From positions 1-32,808 of the forward strand of contig NZ_AYYP01000029.1 in NCBI RefSeq assembly GCF_001436215.1: 32,808 nt of DNA, read 5' to 3'. Positions 27,554-32,808 of the stretch are shown here, piece by piece; the first letter of the stretch is position 1, and every line of letters starts with the position of its first letter. The DNA comes from Ligilactobacillus agilis DSM 20509. GTDB lineage: Bacteria > Bacillota > Bacilli > Lactobacillales > Lactobacillaceae. The notes below the pieces were generated by a model. The model made no database searches and was not told the origin of the DNA. It was given only the letters and a program-made list of their open reading frames with translations. The position numbers were made by a program, and so were the translations under genes.

Positions 27554-28420
27554 ATGCCATTACCACTTATTATTGGCGGGTTAGCCGCCGTTGCGGGTGT
27601 TGCTAGAATTCGTTCAGGGGGGATTACGGCAGGATTAGCCCCTGGAATTTATGGTGGTATTAAAATGAAGGAAGCAAATGACACCATGAATCTTGCTAAG
27701 CAAAAGCATGAACAAGCCATTAACCGCTGTGAAGAACAGAACAAGGAAACAACAGCCTTGATGGACTCCATTGTTAAACGTGAATTGAAAATAAGGGCTA
27801 GCTTTGAAACTTTTTCGAATATAATTGAACAGATTCAAGACCGGCCTGATTTTAAGAATATGAAATTTGGGCGGATAGATCTCCCACAATTTCAAGCCGA
27901 TGAGTTAAGGGAAATCTCGAGTGGAGTAGCTATGGTATGTAGTGGGATAGCACTTGAATCTATCCTTTTAGGAGGTACTGGTCTAGCTGTCGGAAGCGTT
28001 ATTTTAAGCATAACCGGTTCAAGGTTATCCAAACAAGCTGATGAAGCTTATAGGCAGGCTTTAAGGACTGAAGAAAAGGTCGAAGAAATCGTTGGTTATC
28101 TTAAAGAGTTAACTACTGTGGCCAAAAACTTTGAGCGAGCCTTAATGGAAGTTGAAACTCAATATAGAAGACGGTTGGATAGGTTGGATGAAATTGTTAA
28201 TTATTATGGAAAGAAAAATTGGAACGATTTCACTAGAGATGAGAAGGAAACGATAGAAAATACCGTTTTGCTTGTAGGAATACTGTATAAAATGCTTAAG
28301 ACTAAGTTAAAGATTGAAAATCATGCTGAGGATGGTATCGATATTGTAAATAAATACGAAGTACGTTCCGTTGTTTTAAAAGCAGATCAAGTTTTGGACA
28401 AAGTTCGGGCTGAGTTCTAG
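27554..28420 (+). CDS. Coiled-coil protein with central hydrophobic hairpin
   Basis: A 288-residue protein I do not recognise. The N-terminus (PLPLIIGGLAAVAGVARI, 3-20) and a Gly-rich stretch to about 36 are hydrophobic. Residues 38-98 are a predicted coiled coil. Residues 123-155 (SGVAMVCSGIALESILLGGT and onward) form a long hydrophobic, small-residue-rich segment. Residues 158-215 form a second coiled coil. The plan of long amphipathic helices around a hydrophobic hairpin resembles helical pore-forming or membrane-remodelling proteins, but that is inference from shape. CAGGGAGG gives a strong binding site one base after the YkgJ-type stop. AGG and ATA codons are frequent. Confidence 0.65.
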   Translation: MPLPLIIGGLAAVAGVARIRSGGITAGLAPGIYGGIKMKEANDTMNLAKQKHEQAINRCEEQNKETTALMDSIVKRELKIRASFETFSNIIEQIQDRPDFKNMKFGRIDLPQFQADELREISSGVAMVCSGIALESILLGGTGLAVGSVILSITGSRLSKQADEAYRQALRTEEKVEEIVGYLKELTTVAKNFERALMEVETQYRRRLDRLDEIVNYYGKKNWNDFTRDEKETIENTVLLVGILYKMLKTKLKIENHAEDGIDIVNKYEVRSVVLKADQVLDKVRAEF

Positions 28421-28450
28421 TAAAAGTTAAGTATCTAGGAGGAATGGTTA

Positions 28451-28849
28451 ATGTTTTTAGGAAAGTTATCTGGAAAAGAAAAAGAAGCTTTTATTAGTTT
28501 AAGTGTTCATGCGTCAAAGTCAAATGATGTCTTTGCCCAAGAAGAAAAAATGATGATTCATGAATACTGTAAGGAAATGGACATTCCTACTTGGAATGAA
28601 GAAGACATCCTTTCAATTGATGAAATTGTTGCGGTGTTTAAGAGCTCGGAGCTACCTATTAAAAAGATTGTTCTATTAGAAACACTCGGGCTACTATATT
28701 CAGATGGGACTGTTGATGGAACCGAAAAGGAATTTATCAAGGAATACGCAGAAAAAATTGGCTTAACGGAAGATATTATTGAAAAACAAACAGTTGCAAT
28801 CAAAGAATATCTAGATGCTCTAAAGAAAGTTACTGAAGCTATCGCATAG
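28451..28849 (+). CDS. TerB-like protein
   Basis: A 132-residue soluble, acidic, helical protein. The second half reads LLETLGLLYSDGTVDGTEKE followed by FIKEYAEKIGL, matching the TerB fold core (A..DG.vd..E...i), and the first half (LSVHASKSNDVFAQEEKMMI) is a weaker copy. TerB-like domains bind metal in tellurite-resistance proteins and occur in several phage-defence and stress operons linked to membranes. AGGAGG precedes the ATG, 30 bases after the previous stop. It ends the operon before a bidirectional terminator. Confidence 0.7.
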   Translation: MFLGKLSGKEKEAFISLSVHASKSNDVFAQEEKMMIHEYCKEMDIPTWNEEDILSIDEIVAVFKSSELPIKKIVLLETLGLLYSDGTVDGTEKEFIKEYAEKIGLTEDIIEKQTVAIKEYLDALKKVTEAIA

Positions 28850-28863
28850 TTTAAAAGCTAAAT

Positions 28864-28904
28864 AAAAAACGAGGTTGGAAAAATTTTTTCCAGCCTCGTT
28901 TTTT
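28864..28904. terminator. Bidirectional terminator after the four-gene operon
   Basis: AAAAAACGAGGTTGGAAAAA and TTTTTCCAGCCTCGTTTTTT pair along nearly their whole length. It separates the operon from the convergent regulator remnant. Confidence 0.88.
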
Positions 28905-28905
28905 G

Positions 28906-29896
28906 CTAGTCTTCATAATTAGCCAGCATCCTTTGAATGGTGGCTTTCATCTTGTCACGAAACTCAGGTGGACTAACGATGGTCACCATGTCTTTTTGAC
29001 TCAAAAACCACATTAAGGCCCCAGTATCATAAGTGGTTACTTCCAGTAAGAAGGTTTGCTCGTCAATTTTTTTAATGGTTTTTGAGATGGGAAACTTGTC
29101 CAAAGCAGCTTCCACAATCCCGGTGTATTTAAATTGGACAGTAATTGGTGTACCGGGATACATGAGCTGAATCTTCTTTTTTTCGTCCCCTAAGTCAAAA
29201 GGAATTCGCTGATCGTCAGGAATCTTTTGGTCAGAATACTTCCAATTTAAAATTCGGTCTAACCGGTAGATGATGTTCTTTTTAAATTGGGGGTTGTAGG
29301 ACACGATATAAAAATAATAATCCGAAAAGGTCAAGGCCACCGGGGCGATGGTGCGAGTAATATACTTATGCCTTTGGGTGAGGTATTCAATTGTGATAGT
29401 TTCTTTTTGCAAGATTAACTTGGAAAAAAGTATAGATTGCCGCCAAAAGTTGCTTGTCCTTAAGGTGTTTTTGTTCAACGTAGCTAGCCAGTTCACTGCG
29501 GATGATGGGTTTGATGTCTTTTTGGTCTTGGGGGGTAAGTAAGGCCACTAAGGAAGCGACTAAAGGTTCTAACTCCTTTTTCGCTAGGCTGCGGCTTGCT
29601 AGTAAGACCTTGATTAAGACCAAGCACTGGGCCTTACTTAAGCCAAGGCCATTGCTATTTAGGTAATAGTTATGTTCTTTGGCGTCATATTCTAGGTTAT
29701 ACTTATTAAAATAGTCGCTTAAAAAATTTCGGATACTAGCAAAGTCTCGTTGGGCGGTGCGGGCGTCAATTTTAAACTTATCTTGGTGGTCCTTTTTAGC
29801 CAGGCGCTCCCCCGAAGCTAAAAGCCGGTAGAGATAAAGCTGTCTAGTAGCAGCGTTTGCTTTTTCGATAGTTATCAGTCCTTTCAATAAAGTCAC
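28906..29896 (-). pseudogene. WYL-domain regulator, frameshifted
   Basis: Two overlapping minus-strand frames form one HTH-WYL transcription regulator of about 329 residues. The N-terminal frame (from 29896) has the winged HTH (RQLYLYRLLASGERLAKKDH, then FKIDARTAQRDFASIRNFL). The C-terminal frame (to 28906) has the WYL core, ITIEYLTQRHKYITRTIAPV and YYFYIVSYN...IIYRLDRI, and the C-terminal extension. The break is at a run of six As at 29424-29429: dropping one restores TFSKLILQKETITIEY. The total length, 330 codons plus one base, fits a single inserted base. WYL proteins sense ligands and often control defence or stress genes. A sequencing error in the homopolymer is possible. The exact start is uncertain, as the GTG at 29896 lacks a clear binding site. 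Confidence 0.8.
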
Positions 29897-29945
29897 TTTT
29901 ATTTTAAGGACTCTAGTTAGCTGTGTCCACTAAATTAAGCAGAAA

Positions 29946-29984
29946 AGTTGCTAACAGGTCAAATAATGTCTAATCTTAGCAACT
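29946..29984. repeat. Inverted repeat in the WYL-glycosyltransferase gap
   Basis: AGTTGCTAA (29946-29954) and TTAGCAACT (29976-29984) are exact inverted copies 21 bases apart, between divergent genes. A second, smaller one is TTGTCT/AGACAA (30046-30063). They may be operators for the WYL-type regulator. Confidence 0.5.
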
Positions 29985-30086
29985 ACTTGCATAGTTACTG
30001 GGTAAATGCAATGAAAATGATCATAGATAAACACCTAGCTTTAGATTGTCTTGGTATAGACAACTACCTGAAAGTGAGGTTTTTTT

Positions 30087-31171
30087 ATGAAAACACTAGT
30101 AGCCCTCTGTCCATACGTGGCTTATAGAAACGAACAACTTTTAAAAGACTGTGTCTTAATCTCCTATAGCTTCACCAACCTGGGTTACCAAGTTAAACTA
30201 GTCACAGCTAAAAAAGAGGAGCTCACCTACTTAAAATACCTCCCCAAACTTGAGGTTGACTACGCTCCCTTGTTACCACGTGAGCAATGGGCTGACTACC
30301 TGGTCGATTATCTTAAAAATTATCAAGGCAAAATTGACCGGCTCTTTTGCTTTGGGCTTTATCCCGACTATGGGAAGGCGATTAACTATTTTAAACAACA
30401 CTTTGATGGTCAGGTAATTTTAAAACTTGATGCTAATCCATACTGGATGGATATTATTAACTACCAAGAGTCACCTCAACAAGATATGATTAAGGCTTGT
30501 GACCTAATTAGCTGTGAGGGGCGGACGATGCAAAGTTATCTGGCTAAGAAGTGGAAGCGGCCGATTGACTTGATTAGAAATGGTTTTCCAATTAAAACAT
30601 TTAACCTGGAGCTTAGCTTTGACATAAAAGAAAATATCATCTTAAACGTGGTCCGCCAAGATGAAAATAAAAATACGAAGGTATTAGTTTCAACCTTTGC
30701 TAAACTAGCAGCTAGTTTTAGTCGGTAGCTATGATTCTAACTTTGAGTTCTTGGTAAAGTCTTACCAGCACAAAAATCCCCACTTAAAAAACAAATCCAG
30801 TTAGTCGGTCCAGTTGCCGATAAAGCTAAACTAGAAAACTACTATGCTAGAGCCAAAGTTTTTGCGCTGAGTTCTTATTCAGAAGGCAGTCCCAATGTCA
30901 TCGGCGAAGCGTTACGCAATGGTTGTTACATCATCACGTCTAAAATTTCTGTTTGCAAGATACTTTTGCTAAGGGTGCAGGGGCTAGTTTTGATCACGGC
31001 GATTTGGCAGCCTTCGAAGCTAACATGCGTCAGGTAATGTCAGAGCCCCAATTAAGTCAGTGTGCCTTTGAGTTAAACCGAGCCTACGCCTTAGCCGAAC
31101 TCCCTTACGAAAAACAAGTCTTACACCTAGAAAGTTTATTGAAAGTTAGGGGGCAAATCAATGGAAAATAA
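30087..31171 (+). pseudogene. Family 4-type glycosyltransferase, several frameshifts
   Basis: Three reading frames together give one GT-B fold glycosyltransferase. The first (30087-30728, 213 residues) is the N-terminal Rossmann domain, from MKTLVALCPYVAYRNEQLL to the interdomain NIILNVVRQDENKNTK strand. The next pieces carry VGSYDSNFEFLVKSYQ, then QIQLVGPVADKAKLENYYAR, AKVFALSSYSEGSPNVIGEA (the E-x7-E donor-sugar motif) and LRNGCYIITSK. The last (30953-31171) holds AKGAGASFDHGDLAAFEANM and the C-terminal helix. At least three frame changes (near 30720, 30790 and 30950) make it non-functional. GTGAGG precedes the ATG. It overlaps the next decayed gene, so the pair was once an operon, probably for surface glycosylation. 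Confidence 0.85.
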
Positions 31172-31922
31172 TTTAGACATTTATCGCTTTGAATATTTTA
31201 GCAAATCTTACTCCCCCTTGGGACGGATAGGACAAGAGAAGTTGAGAAAACAAGTCATGCATAACCTAGTCATTCAGCTAAGTAATCCAGCCGAGCTATC
31301 CTTTGCTAAGAAGCTCATCGACCAATATTTTAGCTACCTGCGTTTATCGGCTCAACCGCAAATCATTGTTTCAAATAGCACTAAGTATGATGAGCTTTTA
31401 AGCCAAATCGCCCATATTTTTAATAAACGCAACCTCTTTTTCCACCTGGCTGCTGATTCCACCCAAGTCATTTCTACTAATGACGACAAGACCCACAACC
31501 TCTTACCCGAGCAGTTTGTCATTCTAGGCGATTTACCTTACATTTCTTGTGTAATTTTCGGGCCGGCATTTACTGTCAGCGACCAAGACTTAACTAGCCT
31601 GTTGACCAAACTTAACCGGGATGGGCACTTTTTTAGCATCGCAGAAAACACTTTGTCAATTAAGCGTTTAGGCTAAGCAAAAAGTATCCTGGGTAGCAGT
31701 GAACAAGCTCAAGCGCTTGAGGCTGATTTTAAGGCCGGACTAAGTGAGCTAGCCAGCTTGGAGCCAGAAGCTAAGCTAGCAGCCATTCTGACCTTAGAAG
31801 CTGATTATTTCCGCCAAAGCGACTACCTCAATAAGGCCGAACATGATTTGATTGTCGAAATTAACCAGGTGAAAAACCAGACTCTTAGCGACCTAACTCA
31901 AGAAGTTGGGCTTGACGTCTAG
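31161..31922 (+). pseudogene. Unknown gene, frameshifted, partner of the glycosyltransferase
   Basis: The first frame (31161-31676, 171 residues) begins MENNLDIYRFEYFSKSYSPL and ends at ...SIKRLG. Coding then continues in another frame from about 31682 (SILGSSEQAQALEADFKAGL onward) to TAG at 31920-31922, giving an original protein of roughly 253 residues. The C-terminal part is acidic and helical. TTAGGGGG precedes the start, which overlaps the end of the glycosyltransferase. I do not recognise the family; the context suggests a glycosylation or export partner. The break lies close to a run of As near 31679-31683. Confidence 0.6.
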
Positions 31923-31976
31923 GGTAGCAAAGTTAGGAATGTTAAAATTCAAATTTAAAACAAAGGCGGTGGTTTG

Positions 31977-32462
31977 ATGGACCCAGAAGTTATTGGAGCA
32001 ATAATTGGTGCATTTGCTACATTAGGTGGAGTCATACTGGCCTTTTATTTGACAAATAGATTAACATTAAATGACAGCATGGATTCTAAGTCTGGTTGGC
32101 GTAAGGAACTCATGGATATTGCTTCTAAAGATGAAATCACTCTAGCAGATATTTACAGGATTAGAGCATCTGTGAGGTACTATCCTTACGAATATTGTGA
32201 AACAAATAAGCTCTCATTTCGTTGGATGAGTAGTCTAATAATTAATTTGTGTGATAGGTATTTTGTTGAGGTTTATAAGGATAAAAAAGCTGGCACTAAT
32301 AACGGTGGACAGAATATTATAATTATTCAATCTGCTATAAATAGCAGTAGGCAATTTCGTCGACGTCTGACAAATTCTACAGTAGCTGTCTTACCGGAAA
32401 ACGATGAAATCGTCCGCATTATTTGCCGTTACCTTCTGAAATATCACTGGGAAGCTCGGTAG
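31977..32462 (+). CDS. Unknown membrane-anchored protein, 161 residues
   Basis: The N-terminus MDPEVIGAIIGAFATLGGVI followed by LAFYLTNRL is a single membrane helix, with the rest (from about 35) cytosolic and rich in charged residues. No catalytic motif is visible. An ATG at 31977 is preferred to a TTG three bases earlier; AAAGGCGG lies upstream. AGG, AGA and ATA codons are more frequent than in the core genes. The next gene follows closely, so the two probably form a pair. A single-helix anchor plus a soluble domain is common among small defence and signalling proteins, but no family is assigned. Confidence 0.6.
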   Translation: MDPEVIGAIIGAFATLGGVILAFYLTNRLTLNDSMDSKSGWRKELMDIASKDEITLADIYRIRASVRYYPYEYCETNKLSFRWMSSLIINLCDRYFVEVYKDKKAGTNNGGQNIIIIQSAINSSRQFRRRLTNSTVAVLPENDEIVRIICRYLLKYHWEAR

Positions 32463-32495
32463 AAAATGAGAATTTTCAGAAGGGAACGCGACCTA

Positions 32496-32768
32496 ATGAA
32501 CATTGATGATGAGCCTAGTGAGGAAGTAGCGCGAACAATTCAATTAATATTAGAGCAGGTGGATAAAATTAACAGCAGTAGTCCCCAAAATATTTTTCAA
32601 ATATCCGCTGCCAATCAACTTAAGGATATTTTGAATACAGCTTTCAAAAAAGCTAACAATTATAACAAGAAGATATCTTTCAAAATGATAATTAAAGCAA
32701 TAACTAGTTTTAAGGGTTTAATTGATGTCCCTACCTTATTGGTGCTATTTTTGTTAACTGAAACTTGA
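32496..32768 (+). CDS. Unknown small protein with C-terminal membrane segment
   Basis: With the start at 32496 (behind AGAAGGGA, spacing 10) the protein has 90 residues beginning MNIDDEPSEEVARTIQLILE. An in-frame ATG at 32466 lies just after the previous stop but has no clear binding site and would give 100 residues. The N-terminal half is acidic and helical. The C-terminus, about IDVPTLLVLFLLTET, is hydrophobic. I do not recognise a family. It is followed directly by a hairpin terminator and probably shares a transcript with the preceding gene. Confidence 0.55.
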   Translation: MNIDDEPSEEVARTIQLILEQVDKINSSSPQNIFQISAANQLKDILNTAFKKANNYNKKISFKMIIKAITSFKGLIDVPTLLVLFLLTET

Positions 32769-32808
32769 AAGCATGAAATAGTGGATACTTCCCGCTACTT
32801 CATGCTTT
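32768..32808 (+). terminator. Terminator at the window edge
   Basis: AAAGCATGAA and TTCATGCTTT form the base of a long stem with TAGTGG and CCGCTA extending it. Only the start of the T-run lies inside the window. Confidence 0.75.

Overview
The window reads as a chromosomal segment from a low-to-mid GC lactic acid bacterium, most likely a homofermentative member of the Lactobacillaceae. The evidence is the 6-phosphofructokinase gene, a pyruvate kinase with the extra C-terminal PEP-utiliser domain, two-subunit glycyl-tRNA synthetase under a T-box, an EbsA-type protein, RibT next to scpAB, and riboflavin import by RibU under an FMN riboswitch. I cannot name the species from sequence alone. Many genes start with GTG or TTG behind good ribosome binding sites.

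Layout. (1) Bases 1-720 are genomic debris: a hairpin like the right end of an IS200/IS605-type element, directly followed by the broken remains of a Nudix hydrolase; a possible 3' remnant of a group I intron joined to a short piece that reads like a phage tail tape-measure protein; then two terminators. (2) 727-7366: a small DUF2929-type membrane protein (minus), divergent from dnaE, then pfkA and pyk, ending in a strong terminator. (3) 7476-16755: a glycine T-box and glyQS; dnaG-rpoD; then trmK, a Nif3-like protein and pepT. (4) 16754-19455: an RNase H-like gene (minus), ebsA and fhs. (5) 19503-25432: a small unknown protein, a DUF441 membrane protein, cvfB, xerD, ribT, scpA, scpB, rluB, then FMN riboswitch-ribU. 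Many of these genes overlap or are tightly spaced.

(6) 25433-32808 is accessory. It starts with a long imperfect inverted repeat and a compact four-gene operon (25637-28849): a 546-residue protein combining an HNH-nuclease-like motif with C-terminal membrane segments, a YkgJ-type cysteine-cluster protein, a protein with coiled coils around a hydrophobic hairpin, and a TerB-like protein. I do not recognise this set as a named system. Nuclease, membrane and TerB-like parts in one operon at a variable site make a phage-defence or other conflict system the leading hypothesis. Beyond a bidirectional terminator lie a frameshifted WYL-type regulator, a decayed glycosyltransferase with a decayed partner, and two unknown membrane-anchored small proteins with a terminator at the window edge.

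How the parts fit: the core is housekeeping (replication initiation and polymerisation, the principal sigma factor, lower glycolysis, glycine tRNA charging, one-carbon metabolism, chromosome dimer resolution and condensation, rRNA pseudouridylation, vitamin uptake). Both ends of the window are variable and contain decaying genes. The four-gene operon is the intact and most interesting accessory unit.
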